Positions 17,858-26,725 of a DNA stretch of 64,000 nt are shown here, piece by piece. The notes below the pieces were generated by a model, which was not told the origin of the DNA, ran no database searches, and saw nothing but the letters and a program-made list of their open reading frames with translations. The translations under genes and the position numbers were made by a program. Numbering within the stretch: position 1 is the stretch's first letter; each line of letters begins with the position of its first letter. The DNA is from Halobacillus ihumii (GTDB taxonomy: Bacteria > Bacillota > Bacilli > Bacillales > Halobacillaceae). The DNA lies in NCBI RefSeq assembly GCF_902726645.1, contig NZ_CACVAO010000001.1:3084764-3148763 (forward strand), written 5' to 3'.

Positions 17858-18034
17858 AAGGCGGAAGCTCGTGCTTTTTCCATGAGACTGGAGGCTCGCA
17901 GCTTCTTCCGCTGAAGAATACCCTTCCGACTCGTACTTAGCAATTGTTTGGTTGACGTTTCTTCCCACGTACAGTGTTCCAACGAGTGCTATGATACTCA
18001 CTAAAATGATGACAGCCATTAAGATCGAGAACAT
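17792..18034 (-). CDS. Small two-helix membrane protein
   Basis: 80 aa from ATG 18034 (AAAGGAG upstream). I do not recognise the family. It has an N-terminal helix (residues about 3-24), a short soluble stretch with KYESEGYSSAEEAASLQSHG, and a second helix at the C terminus. A promoter (ATTACA at 18090-18095, 16 bp, TATAAT at 18068-18073, minus strand) supports expression. It is convergent with eutH and overlaps its end. Confidence 0.7.
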   Translation of the reverse strand: MFSILMAVIILVSIIALVGTLYVGRNVNQTIAKYESEGYSSAEEAASLQSHGKSTSFRLLTIIYGITFLIAIILMAIFIF

Positions 18035-18140
18035 GATGACCACCACTCCTTTGTTTATTATACTTCTATTATACCTTATCTTCGGGATTTGTAATCCAGT
18101 CATATATTTAAGTTTAGTGAACTTTTGTTGAGCAATTTAG

Positions 18141-18235
18141 TTTAAAGAGTGAGGGGGCAGAGTTATAATTTAGGAGCTTTAAATTTTGTACGGTAAGCAC
18201 CTTTTTCATAGTCGTGAAAGGGGTGTAATTTTTTT
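18141..18235 (+). promoter_or_regulatory. Promoter and leader terminator before the EamA gene
   Basis: TTTAAA (18141-18146), 17 bp and TATAAT (18164-18169) predict a start near 18176. An 11-bp stem with two G-U pairs (18198-18208 with 18215-18225) and TAATTTTTTT follow before the ribosome site. It could attenuate the EamA gene or end transcripts from eutH. Confidence 0.5.
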
Positions 18236-18257
18236 CTGCTGAGAGGGGTGTGGGAAG

Positions 18258-19172
18258 TTGAAATTATATAGTGCTTTAATTGGACTCAGTTTAATATGGG
18301 GTATGTCCTTTGTTTTTATAAAATGGCTGCTTGAACCTGCAGGACCATGGGGAACTGTGTTTCTGAGATGTTCTGCAGCTGTGGTCATCTTGTTTCCCTT
18401 TCTTTGGATGAAAAGAAAGAAAATAGTAAAACCAATACCATGGAAGCCGATGCTTGTTGTCGGTGTCTTTAATGCAGGCCTTCCTTGGGGACTGATTGCT
18501 TTAAGTGAAACACAGATTAATAGCAGTACAGCAGCTGTATTAAATGCCTTAACGCCAATTTTTACCGGACTAGTTGGATTTCTTTTTTTCTCGATTGTGT
18601 TAAAAAAGCGCCAATGGCTGGGAATTGGATTAGGGTTTGCGGGTATTCTTGTACTAATGGAGTTTAATGTCGGACAGTTGTTTCATGAGAGTTTCGTGGG
18701 GATAGGAACTATGGTATTGACCACTATTTCTTATGGGTTTGCCACACAATACACAAAAAAACACTTGCAAGCCACTAGTGTTTTGCTGTTAACCACATGT
18801 TCACTAGCTGCTGGCGCTCTCGTAGGCCTCATCGGCACGATATTTACTGGGACTACAGCTAATTTAAAGCCGGCCATATTAGCAGATCCTCTTATTTTGT
18901 TCGCCATTATTGGTCTGGGGTGCTTCGGATCCGGGATTGCCCATCTTATCTTTTACTACATTGTTAAAAACAGCAGTGCGGAATTCGCAGCATCGGTCAC
19001 TTATCTTGTACCTATTACTGCCATGATCTGGGGATACGTGCTGCTTGATGAACCGATTACGAAGAATTTAGCAATCGGACTGCTGATTATTTTCGCCGGA
19101 GTTTATTTGGCTACTCGAAAGCCGAAAAAGAAACACGAGACTAGTAATCAGCAAATGGCAGAGGAAGCATGA
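18258..19172 (+). CDS. EamA/DMT superfamily transporter
   Basis: 304 aa, TTG start with GAGAGGGG 9 nt upstream. Ten hydrophobic helices arranged as two EamA repeats; the first has FVFIKWLLEPAGPWGTVFLR and the second ends with ITAMIWGYVLLDEPI, both typical of drug/metabolite exporters. A charged tail follows. Substrate unknown; family members export amino acids or other metabolites. Single gene, with possible attenuation by the leader hairpin. Confidence 0.92.
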   Translation: MKLYSALIGLSLIWGMSFVFIKWLLEPAGPWGTVFLRCSAAVVILFPFLWMKRKKIVKPIPWKPMLVVGVFNAGLPWGLIALSETQINSSTAAVLNALTPIFTGLVGFLFFSIVLKKRQWLGIGLGFAGILVLMEFNVGQLFHESFVGIGTMVLTTISYGFATQYTKKHLQATSVLLLTTCSLAAGALVGLIGTIFTGTTANLKPAILADPLILFAIIGLGCFGSGIAHLIFYYIVKNSSAEFAASVTYLVPITAMIWGYVLLDEPITKNLAIGLLIIFAGVYLATRKPKKKHETSNQQMAEEA

Positions 19173-19300
19173 GGCACACTTTGCTTAAATAGGTCATTGA
19201 ATCCCCTGCTTGTCTAAAGTCCTCTTATTGTAATCACAAATCCTGTAGGATGGTAACTCTTCTGTTGGTATCATGCTGTTCTAAATCGGACCTTCAATGA

Positions 19301-19822
19301 TTACTTAGTAAATTTGTTTGCATAGCTGCTGGCTACCATGGAGTCCGGTTTTATTTTTGGTTCGAGCCCTAAAGATTGGATCCGTGCCATCATCTCATTG
19401 ACATACACACGGGTTTTATTTCGCTCCCCAGCACCGATGTCAATATGGCCTTCTACCATAAAACTTGCTCCTTTATAAATGTGTGGGAGCACGATCTGAA
19501 TAAGGGCATCAATGTACTCTTTCGTAAAGAGGGAGGCAACTTCTTCCGTTAAAGTTGTTTCATAGGAAATTCGTTCGTGCAGTACAGTCATACACCTGGG
19601 GACAGTTACTTTGCGAAAGCATGCCCAGGCCCCTTTGCCAATTCGTTGAATGACAATTCCCGTAATAAATAACGTGTGACTCTCATGAATTTGAGAATCT
19701 GTTCCGAGCATAAGTTTGTAATTCCCTCTAGGATCGTGCTTCATAAACGAATAAATATGGGAAAACACTTCACTGTACGGCATCTGATTTTCTACAGAAT
19801 TCTGAAACAGTATGGTTTTCAA
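19301..19822 (-). CDS. ykuK: YkuK family RNase H-like protein
   Basis: 173 aa from TTG 19822. It keeps the YkuK (DUF458) signature: LGTDSQIHESHTLFITGIVIQRIGKGAWAC, with the Asp of GTDSQ in an RNase H-like fold, and the C-terminal IKPDSMVASSYANKFTK. The function is not established; B. subtilis ykuK is a stress/sporulation-time gene. It is convergent with the EamA gene, and the ribosome site is weak. Confidence 0.9.
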   Translation of the reverse strand: MKTILFQNSVENQMPYSEVFSHIYSFMKHDPRGNYKLMLGTDSQIHESHTLFITGIVIQRIGKGAWACFRKVTVPRCMTVLHERISYETTLTEEVASLFTKEYIDALIQIVLPHIYKGASFMVEGHIDIGAGERNKTRVYVNEMMARIQSLGLEPKIKPDSMVASSYANKFTK

Positions 19823-19917
19823 CCTAACCAGCTCTTTCTATGTGGATTATGAATCACAGGTGTAGAATATCCATTTCTTATAGTCTATTCATTTCCTTTT
19901 TCTACATGTAAAAAAAG

Positions 19918-19975
19918 ACAAACTCCTGAGAAGTGAGTTTCTCAGCTTGTAGATAAAAACCAGGTTTTCTACAAG
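19918..19975 (-). promoter_or_regulatory. Tandem hairpins upstream of ykuK
   Basis: On the minus strand a hairpin with CTTGTAG/CTACAAG ends (19946-19975) is followed by two mutually exclusive small stems, CTGAGAA/TTCTCAG and AAACTC/GAGTTT; the second precedes TTTTTTT. It may act as a terminator or as an attenuator for ykuK. Confidence 0.4.
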
Positions 19976-19990
19976 TTTTATTATCTTCCC

Positions 19991-20036
19991 ATCGCGGGAG
20001 AATATATCACTCGCTTTCCGCAGGAGTCTCGCGATA
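19991..20036. repeat. Short, internally deleted copy of the GC-rich repeat (copy E)
   Basis: The segment begins ATCGCGGGAG and ends CTCGCGAT, and contains TCGCTTTCCGCAGGAGTCT, a fusion of the two ends of the core in copies A and D. Confidence 0.5.
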
Positions 20037-20064
20037 TTTACTTCTACGGTATTCCGTATAATCG

Positions 20065-20120
20065 AAAAAGATTCTCCTCCACCTAGTTAAACCTTGCTAG
20101 TGTGGAGGAGAATCTTTTTT
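20065..20120. terminator. Bidirectional terminator-like hairpin
   Basis: AAAAAGATTCTCCTCCAC (20065-20082) pairs fully with 20102-20119 around a 19-nt loop, with T-runs on both sides. Confidence 0.7.
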
Positions 20121-20197
20121 ATGTATCATTATCATTTCTATTTCATCTTGCGGTTCCTTTCTAGATTGAAACTAGATAAATGTGGTGTAGTAGAGTG

Positions 20198-20232
20198 AAA
20201 AAAAGGTGGCTGGCGATAGTTTCCCGCCAGCC
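20198..20232 (-). terminator. Terminator after the MFS gene
   Basis: An 8-bp GC-rich stem (GGCTGGCG/CGCCAGCC, 20208-20215 and 20225-20232) is followed on the minus strand by ACC and seven T. Confidence 0.85.
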
Positions 20233-20311
20233 AGAAAAACTCCCTAGTATAGAGTTTGTTTTTGTTAAAAATCAATCTTTGCAACCTATCTAGACATAAC
20301 CTATGAAAGGA

Positions 20312-21784
20312 TTAAATTTGCTGATGGGCCACATCGTCCGGCTTCGCCCGTTTAACGAAAAGAGTAAGTATAAACCCGGCTAAAGCCAGCGCAAACGCAA
20401 TTGAGTATACAAGCTCAACCCCCGCTACCATCGATTGGGACTGTGCAGCCGGGGAATCAGGTGAAGCTGCATTTGCTAAAAAGCCTTCACGTCTTGCTGT
20501 CATGATACTGATAAAGACAGAAACACCAATTGCTCCGGAGACGGGCTGCAGCGTATTCATAATGGCTGTGCCGTGCGGGTAAAGTTGTTTCGGCAGCTGA
20601 TTCAAACCGTTTGTTTGGGCTGGCATCATCATTGCTGAAACTGACAGCATCAACAGCATGTAGCTGATAATGATCACGTAAATTGGTGTGTTGGTTCCAA
20701 CCTGGCTGAGCGAGAACATGGTGGCGGTCAAGATTGCTGCAGCCGGAATCATTAATTTTCTAGGTCCGTATTTATCAAAAAGTTTCCCCATCACAGGCGA
20801 CATCAGTCCGTTCAACAAGCTGCCTGGCAAGAGTACGAGTCCTGCAGCCGCTGCCGTTAACGCAAGCGGGCCTTGCATAAACATCGGCAGGATAATTTCA
20901 GATGAGAACATCGCCATGATGATGATGATAAACAAAAGAACAGCTTGCGTGAACATCGGATATTTAAAGACTCGAACATCGAGAAGAGGTTCTTCTATCT
21001 TTAATTGCCTGATTGTGAACAGGATTAAAGCTGCCACCGCAACAATAATAAGGGTAAGGACCACGGGATCTAAAAAACCGGCTCCATCTTCTCCGGCAAG
21101 ACTAAACCCGAGGACAATTCCGCCAAACCCGAGAGTCGAAAGCAGAATGGATAGAATATCAACTTTAGGTTTCGTGACTTCACCGACATTTTTCAAAAAC
21201 TTATAGGCAAAGGCCATGGAGAAAAGCGCAAATGGTATAACCGTTATAAAGAGAAATCTCCAGCCCAAATGTTCCACAATAATTCCTGAGAGGGTCGGAC
21301 CGATCGCGGGCGCAAACATAATGACAAGGCCGACCATTCCCATCACACCTCCGCGTCGTTCGGGTGGGAAGATTAACAAGAATGTGTTAAAAATAATCGG
21401 AATTAATAACCCTGTACCAACGGCCTGTATGAGGCGGCCCGCTAATAATACAGGGAATGTTGGTGCTAAGGCACAAATGACAGTTCCGATCGTGAAGACG
21501 GTCATAGTACCCATAAACATTTGCCTCGTCGTGAACGATTGCAGCATCAATGCAGAAATAGGGATTAGAATTCCCATCACAAGCATGAATCCTGTTACCA
21601 TCCATTGGACAGTTGTTGCAGAGAGGCCAAATTCAGCCATCAGCGTTGTTAAGGCAATATTAAGCAGTGTCTCATTTAAAATGGCAAAAAACGCACCAAT
21701 AATAAGCGAGATCATGACGGGTTTTACACTGAAATTTGGATCATCAGCGAGAAATTCGTAATTTGTTTTGTTCGTTCCTTCCAT
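20312..21784 (-). CDS. DHA2-family MFS multidrug-type transporter
   Basis: 490 aa with about 14 membrane helices, the size and helix number of the EmrB/QacA (DHA2) group. Motif C-like MFAPAIGPTLSGIIVEHLGWRFLF in helix 5 marks proton antiporters. The N-terminal NETLLNIALTTLMAEF is also characteristic. Probably exports hydrophobic or cationic compounds; substrate unknown. No regulator gene is adjacent. Monocistronic, with its own terminator at 20198-20232. Confidence 0.93.
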   Translation of the reverse strand: MEGTNKTNYEFLADDPNFSVKPVMISLIIGAFFAILNETLLNIALTTLMAEFGLSATTVQWMVTGFMLVMGILIPISALMLQSFTTRQMFMGTMTVFTIGTVICALAPTFPVLLAGRLIQAVGTGLLIPIIFNTFLLIFPPERRGGVMGMVGLVIMFAPAIGPTLSGIIVEHLGWRFLFITVIPFALFSMAFAYKFLKNVGEVTKPKVDILSILLSTLGFGGIVLGFSLAGEDGAGFLDPVVLTLIIVAVAALILFTIRQLKIEEPLLDVRVFKYPMFTQAVLLFIIIIMAMFSSEIILPMFMQGPLALTAAAAGLVLLPGSLLNGLMSPVMGKLFDKYGPRKLMIPAAAILTATMFSLSQVGTNTPIYVIIISYMLLMLSVSAMMMPAQTNGLNQLPKQLYPHGTAIMNTLQPVSGAIGVSVFISIMTARREGFLANAASPDSPAAQSQSMVAGVELVYSIAFALALAGFILTLFVKRAKPDDVAHQQI

Positions 21785-21850
21785 AAATATGCTCCTTTAC
21801 TTAGCTTCCTAACAAACTACTATTATACGTAAAGTTACGAACGAAAGATA

Positions 21851-22405
21851 TCATTTTGTTTCAATTTTTTCTGATCCGTCGATTACCCAATCAACTTTAG
21901 TTCTAGGACGCTGATTATCTTGATAACGATCTTCTTGTTCCATCCAGTCAAGCCAGAAGGATAAGGCTTCCTCCCCGTCACGCTCCAGCCCCCGCTTAAG
22001 ACGGAGCTCTCGCGGACAGTCCACCCAGACCGTATAATCATAGAAATGCCTCAGCTCATCGCGTGTCGCGTAACAGCCCTCGATGACAATTACGCCAAAT
22101 GGAGGAACGTCATGCCATTCAGCCAGCTTATCGTTATCCCAATCATATCGTTGATAACAGGCAGAGCGCTTTTGAAATAAGGGCTCAAGAACTTGATCAC
22201 GCATCCGTTTCCAATCAAAGTGTCCGCCAATGTCCGGAGGGTGGACTCTTCGGCTGGAAGGAAGGTAGAAGTCATCCATGTGAATGACAGTCCCTTTTTC
22301 AGAAATTGTCATCATGTGTTCAGCCAACGTGCTTTTCCCAGCGCCTCCGCAGCCGTCAATTCCAATTAGTAAAAGCTTCTTATGATTATTTTTTAACCAG
22401 TCCAT
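21851..22405 (-). CDS. Uridine kinase-like P-loop NTPase
   Basis: 184 aa from ATG 22405 (AGGAG 8 nt upstream). Walker A GIDGCGGAGKST is at about residues 15-26, and HMDDFYLP with an acidic base resembles uridine kinase. The rest (VIVIEGCYATRDELRHFYDYTVWVDCP) matches the phosphoribulokinase/uridine kinase family. Short compared with Udk (about 210 aa), so the substrate is uncertain. It lies 14 bp after argS on the same strand and should be co-transcribed. Confidence 0.85.
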   Translation of the reverse strand: MDWLKNNHKKLLLIGIDGCGGAGKSTLAEHMMTISEKGTVIHMDDFYLPSSRRVHPPDIGGHFDWKRMRDQVLEPLFQKRSACYQRYDWDNDKLAEWHDVPPFGVIVIEGCYATRDELRHFYDYTVWVDCPRELRLKRGLERDGEEALSFWLDWMEQEDRYQDNQRPRTKVDWVIDGSEKIETK

Positions 22406-22419
22406 TTTCCACACTCCTG

Positions 22420-24102
22420 CTACATTTTTTTCGGTGCCTGAATGCCAAGCAGACGCAGTCCTTCCTTTAAAACAACCGAAAAGCTGTGAACAAGGGTCAG
22501 ACGTGCATGCAGCTGTTCTTTCTGCAAAATTTTAGTCCCCGCATAATACTTATTAAACGCTTTAGCTAAATCAAGTAAATAGCGAGCAATCTTGGAAGGA
22601 TCGTATTCTGAATAAGCTCGTTTAACTAGCTCAGGGAAAAGACGTAATTGCTTCACAACTGTCCATGCTTTCGGGTCATCAAGAGAAACCTCTGCATCTT
22701 CCAGTACAAATTCACCTTTTTCAAGAATCGACTGGGCGCGTACGTAAGCATATTGCAAATAGGGAGCCGTATCGCCTTCAAATGTCAACATATCTTGAAG
22801 CGAAAACTCCACATCATTACGACGATCATGCTTCAAATCGTGAAAAATCACCGCACCAACTCCAACCTGTTTCGCTACTTCATTCTTATGAGCCAGGCCT
22901 GGATTTTTCACCTCAATATTTGCTTTCGCCTGGTCAATTGCCTCTCCCAGGACTTCTGCCAGTAAAATCGTTTTGCCCTTTCTGGTCGACATTTTGGAAC
23001 CATTCTGAAGCATCATCCCAAACGGAATATGTTTGACATCCTGAGCCCAGGGCAGGTTCAACTTCGTAAGCACATGTTTGATTTGTTGAAAATGCAGCGT
23101 TTGCTCATGACCGACTACATAGAGAGCTTCGTCAAATCGATAGCTGTTGTAGCGGTCCATGGCTGCTGTCAAGTCGCGTGTCGCATAAATGGTTGTGCCA
23201 TTGCTTTTCTTAATCAAACAGGGAGGAAGACCTTCATCATCCAAGCGCACGACTTTTGCTCCGTCGGAATCTGTTAATAAGCCCTTTTCTTTCAATAGTT
23301 GCACCGTACTGTCCATTTTGTCATTGTAGTAGGCCTCTCCGCGTGTAAGATCAAAGGTTACACCAAGCAAGTCATAAATTTTATTAAACTCTTCAAGGGA
23401 AGCCTCTTTAAACCATTTCCAGAGTTTTACGGCTTCAGCATCGTTTTGCTCAAGTTTCTTAAACCAATGACGTCCTTCTTCAACAAGGGAAGCGTCATGC
23501 GCTGACTCCTCATGAAATTTCACATATATTTTCGTAAGTTCAGGGATCGGATTAGTGCGAATTTGCTCCTCATCTCCCCAGTGCTGATAAGCCGCAAGCA
23601 GTTTGCCAAACTGTGTACCATAGTCGCCAATATAATTAATCTTCATCGTGTCATACCCGCATTTTTCTGCGAGATTCGCTAATGCATTGCCAATCACGGT
23701 CGAACGAAGATGACCCATGGAAAATGGTTTGGCAATATTCGGCGCAGACATATCCAGTACAACATTCTGATTTGCTCCAACCTGATGGGAGCCATAGTCC
23801 GTGCTTTCAGTGAGGATTTGCTTTAGTGTCTGTTCAGTAAGGACACGCTGGTTTAAAAAGATGTTGATATATCCGCCGTTTGGTTGAACGCTCACAAATA
23901 GGTCATGCTGCAATCGCGGCGCAAGTTGGGCAACTATTTTTGCTGGCGATTGACGAAATGATTGGGCGAGTTGAAAACATGGGAAGGCCATGTCACCGAG
24001 TTTTTCCTGCTTAGGGATTTCAATTAGCGAGTAGACCCAATCACGGCTGAATTCTTCTCCGAGCAGATGGGATAATTGCAGGGCAAGGGTGTGTTTTTCC
24101 AT
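22420..24102 (-). CDS. argS: Arginyl-tRNA synthetase
   Basis: 560 aa, the normal size for a bacterial ArgRS. ATG 24102 follows TTAAGGAGG; the frame stays open further upstream but that part lies in the T-box leader. The HIGH-type motif appears as SMGH in SAPNIAKPFSMGHLRSTVIG, and KMSTRKGKTILL is the KMSKS-type loop. The N-terminal Add1 domain and C-terminal anticodon-binding DALR domain are both present. It charges tRNA-Arg. It is controlled by an arginine T-box and followed by the uridine kinase-like gene. Confidence 0.98.
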   Translation of the reverse strand: MEKHTLALQLSHLLGEEFSRDWVYSLIEIPKQEKLGDMAFPCFQLAQSFRQSPAKIVAQLAPRLQHDLFVSVQPNGGYINIFLNQRVLTEQTLKQILTESTDYGSHQVGANQNVVLDMSAPNIAKPFSMGHLRSTVIGNALANLAEKCGYDTMKINYIGDYGTQFGKLLAAYQHWGDEEQIRTNPIPELTKIYVKFHEESAHDASLVEEGRHWFKKLEQNDAEAVKLWKWFKEASLEEFNKIYDLLGVTFDLTRGEAYYNDKMDSTVQLLKEKGLLTDSDGAKVVRLDDEGLPPCLIKKSNGTTIYATRDLTAAMDRYNSYRFDEALYVVGHEQTLHFQQIKHVLTKLNLPWAQDVKHIPFGMMLQNGSKMSTRKGKTILLAEVLGEAIDQAKANIEVKNPGLAHKNEVAKQVGVGAVIFHDLKHDRRNDVEFSLQDMLTFEGDTAPYLQYAYVRAQSILEKGEFVLEDAEVSLDDPKAWTVVKQLRLFPELVKRAYSEYDPSKIARYLLDLAKAFNKYYAGTKILQKEQLHARLTLVHSFSVVLKEGLRLLGIQAPKKM

Positions 24103-24120
24103 TATAAATTCCTCCTTAAT

Positions 24121-24357
24121 ATAAAAAAAACCTCGTCTCCCTGAAGAGACGAGGTTGGCTCGCGGTACCACTCTTATAGCTGAAAACAGCCACTTGAAAT
24201 TGATAACGGGGGTTATCCCCGGCAGCTCCTACTTGAGTTCAGAGCAGCTTCTTAAAAGTCCGGTTCACTCGTTGGCAGTCCGTCAAGCTTACACCATCCC
24301 TGACTCGCTTAAATGACGACACAAGAGTTACTCTCTTTATCCTGGAATTTGAGATAT
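24121..24357 (-). ncRNA. T-box leader of argS
   Basis: The T-box core AGAGTGGTACCGCG (24161-24174, minus strand) is followed by a terminator with a 9-bp stem (24131-24139 with 24146-24154) and eight T. Stem I features (AGTAACTC, GCGAGTCAGGGATGGTG) are upstream. The likely specifier is CGG (24260-24262, in GTGAACCGGAC), an arginine codon, matching the downstream gene. Uncharged tRNA-Arg should stabilise the antiterminator and raise argS expression. Confidence 0.97.
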
Positions 24358-24364
24358 TGAGAAG

Positions 24365-24393
24365 ATTATAACGGAGTCTAAATGGGATTGCAA
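24365..24393 (-). promoter_or_regulatory. Promoter of argS T-box transcript
   Basis: TTGCAA (24388-24393), 17 bp, TATAAT (24365-24370) on the minus strand, a near-ideal sigma-A promoter. Confidence 0.8.
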
Positions 24394-24454
24394 TGCCTTT
24401 TTCGAGAATAGTTCATGTTTAATAAGGGACAATAACAGGACGAGGAGGATGAAT

Positions 24455-25072
24455 ATGGAGTGGGATTGGATATGGAAAGCAATACTTATTATAGTAGTAG
24501 GAACGTTAATTCTACGAGTAGCCGGGAGAAAGTCAATTTCACAAATGACACTGGCTCAAACGGTCATTATGATTGGGATCGGTTCCTTATTAATTCAACC
24601 TGTTGCTGGTAAAAATATTTGGGTAACGTTCGGCGTTGGAGCCGTGCTCGTGTTAACACTTATTGTAATCGAATATAGTGAAGTGAAGATGAACTGGTTT
24701 GAAAAGTTTATCACCGGGCAATCTGTACTTATTATTAGTAATGGTCAGCTTCAGGAGAAAAATTTAAAGAAGCTTCGATTTACGGTTGATCAGCTTGAGA
24801 TGAAGCTTCGGCAGCAGAATGTGTCATCCATAACCGATTTGAAATCGGCAACACTTGAACCGAATGGCCAAGTCGGATATGAACTGAAGGATGATAAAAA
24901 ACCTGCCACGAAACAGGATATTGATGATTTGAAAAACGAGCTCATTACTCTGAAAGAATCATTAGGTTCAAACGCAGGACTGCAGGCGTCCTCTTCTGCG
25001 AGTGGAAACGATATTTTTAAAGAGGTTGAAGATAAAGGGCGCGGTCAGAATCCTCCACAACAACTGCAGTGA
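24455..25072 (+). CDS. DUF421 (YetF-like) membrane protein
   Basis: 205 aa from ATG 24455, 6 nt after GAGGAGG; ATG 24449 abuts that site. Three N-terminal helices, then the cytoplasmic YetF domain with QSVLIISNGQLQEKNLKKLRFTVDQLEMKLRQQNV, where strands and an Arg/Gln-rich helix are conserved. A charged, low-complexity C-terminal tail follows. The family is widespread in spore formers, often several copies per genome, with no settled function. Divergent from argS. Confidence 0.88.
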   Translation: MEWDWIWKAILIIVVGTLILRVAGRKSISQMTLAQTVIMIGIGSLLIQPVAGKNIWVTFGVGAVLVLTLIVIEYSEVKMNWFEKFITGQSVLIISNGQLQEKNLKKLRFTVDQLEMKLRQQNVSSITDLKSATLEPNGQVGYELKDDKKPATKQDIDDLKNELITLKESLGSNAGLQASSSASGNDIFKEVEDKGRGQNPPQQLQ

Positions 25073-25180
25073 CTAATTTATAGACTTTCTATTTATATAA
25101 GAATACTTGCCTCATAATTGCCGAACAGTCCGATATTTCATTATAATTGCCGTAACATTATAGTAAATGAGGTGATTGTT

Positions 25181-25504
25181 CTGAAGCGAGTCTATTCTAG
25201 AACAGAGATAGAAACCGTGATAGAGCAAGAACAGCTTTCTTTGATTTATGTTTCACATCAAGGATGCTCTGTCTGTCATAGCTTGCTCCCTCAAATTGAA
25301 AGAGTCCTGGAAGACTACCCGCTTATCACATCTATACATGTGGATTCGGATGAAGTAAAAGAGGTAGCAGGGTTACTTGCAGTATTTACGGTGCCGGCAG
25401 TCCTTGTTTTTTCAAAAGGGAGGGAGCTTTTTCGGAAAGCTCATTTTGTACCGATTGAAGAACTTCGCCAACAATTAGCTAAATATAGTCAGGCCTTGAA
25501 TTAA
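25181..25504 (+). CDS. Thioredoxin-like protein with CSVC motif
   Basis: About 107 aa. The frame is open from 25118, but GAGGTGA (25169-25175) points to a CTG at 25181 (or GTG 25172) as start. A thioredoxin fold is indicated by LSLIYVSHQGCSVCHSLLPQIE, with CxxC about 30 residues in, and the cis-proline region FTVPAVLVFSKG. Probably a cytoplasmic disulfide reductase or co-chaperone; the partner is unknown. A terminator follows. Confidence 0.82.
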   Translation: MKRVYSRTEIETVIEQEQLSLIYVSHQGCSVCHSLLPQIERVLEDYPLITSIHVDSDEVKEVAGLLAVFTVPAVLVFSKGRELFRKAHFVPIEELRQQLAKYSQALN

Positions 25505-25507
25505 TCA

Positions 25508-25540
25508 ATACCCTACTCTTAAAGCAGTGGGGTATTTTTT
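25508..25540 (+). terminator. Terminator after the thioredoxin-like gene
   Basis: ATACCCTACT (25508-25517) pairs with AGTGGGGTAT (25526-25535) and T5 follows. Confidence 0.88.
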
Positions 25541-25739
25541 CGGGTTAGATTAATTGTTAGAATATTATGCGAATTACTGCCATTGAGGGATTACCCTTTT
25601 TTTGTAAAAAAATAAATCTCCATATATTCGCTTGTAACTTCATTAATTGCGATGAGAAAGGATGAATCGCAAATATCTCTCCATGAAACCGCTTACGCTC
25701 ACTAATTGGAGTTTATAGGCATGACTTGTTTTATAACCC

Positions 25740-25767
25740 TTGATATACATTTCCCAAGTGTTATGAT
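25740..25767 (+). promoter_or_regulatory. Likely promoter of proHJA
   Basis: TTGATA, 16 bp, TATGAT, starting a leader of about 50 nt. I saw no T-box in the 25541-25823 region, which fits the osmotically regulated proHJ type rather than the T-box-controlled proBA type of B. subtilis. Nothing else was identified between 25541 and 25739. Confidence 0.55.
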
Positions 25768-25823
25768 GAAAAACGTCATATTAAAGAGCGAACAAAAAAT
25801 GCGAACGGGAGAGATTAACTCAT

Positions 25824-26666
25824 ATGATCAAACAAAAGATTGCTTTTCTAGGTGCAGGATCAATGGCAGAAGCTATGATTTCTGGAATGGTTGAATCCGG
25901 GAATATTCCTGCCGAACAAATTATTGTTACGAATAGAAGTAATCGAGATCGTCTAAATGAGATTGAAGATAAATACGGTGTACGGACAGTTTTAAAAGAT
26001 GAATTAAATTTTTCAGAAGTAGATCAATTTATTTTAGCTATGAAGCCAAAAGATATTGATGCTGTTCTTGAAGATTTAAGACATAAGATCACACCAAATC
26101 AAGTGTTGGTATCTGTACTTGCAGGTATTTCCACTTCTTATATGGAAGAACGCCTGAATGAAGAACAGCAAGTGATTCGTGTGATGCCGAACACATCAAG
26201 CATGCTCAGAGAGTCAGCGACTGCTGTGTGTCCGGGGAATTTCGCTGGAATGGATAATGTGCTGGTAGCGAAAGAATTACTGCAGTCTATTGGAGAAGTG
26301 TTCGTCATAGAAGAAGATAAAATGGATGTATTTACAGGGATTGCAGGAAGCGGACCTGCTTACTTCTACTATTTGATGGAACACATTGAAGAAACAGGAA
26401 GTGCTGAAGGCTTAGATCGGGAAACGTTAAGAGAGATTGGGGCTCAGACTTTGCTTGGAGCAGCAAAAATGATGCTTGAGCAGGATATTACGCCATCCGA
26501 ACTGCGAGAAAATGTTACGTCACCAAACGGAACAACTGCAGCAGGACTTGATGCATTAAATCGAGCAGGCGGAGGAAACGCAATTTCCGCAGCGATAAAA
26601 GGTGCAGCAAGCCGTTCAAAGGAAATGAGTAAAGAATTGGAAGGCATGCTTGTCGGTCAGAAATAA
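25824..26666 (+). CDS. proH: Pyrroline-5-carboxylate reductase (ProH)
   Basis: 280 aa. N-terminal NAD(P) fold with GAGSMAEAM, and the P5CR signature near the C terminus (ELRENVTSPNGTTAAGLDAL). Catalyses the last step of proline synthesis, P5C to proline. First gene of proH-proJ-proA, the order known for the salt-induced operon of Halobacillus halophilus. Proline is a main compatible solute there at high salinity. Good ribosome site; 59 bp to proJ. Confidence 0.95.
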   Translation: MIKQKIAFLGAGSMAEAMISGMVESGNIPAEQIIVTNRSNRDRLNEIEDKYGVRTVLKDELNFSEVDQFILAMKPKDIDAVLEDLRHKITPNQVLVSVLAGISTSYMEERLNEEQQVIRVMPNTSSMLRESATAVCPGNFAGMDNVLVAKELLQSIGEVFVIEEDKMDVFTGIAGSGPAYFYYLMEHIEETGSAEGLDRETLREIGAQTLLGAAKMMLEQDITPSELRENVTSPNGTTAAGLDALNRAGGGNAISAAIKGAASRSKEMSKELEGMLVGQK

Positions 26667-26725
26667 CTGAAATTCAGAACGAATTTGATATAAATGAAAC
26701 ACAACGTAGAAATAGGAGTGATAAG

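Noticed and set aside
21216..21761. 181-codon open frame on the plus strand inside the MFS gene
   Set aside because: Antisense shadow of a membrane protein gene; no start signal and no recognisable domain.
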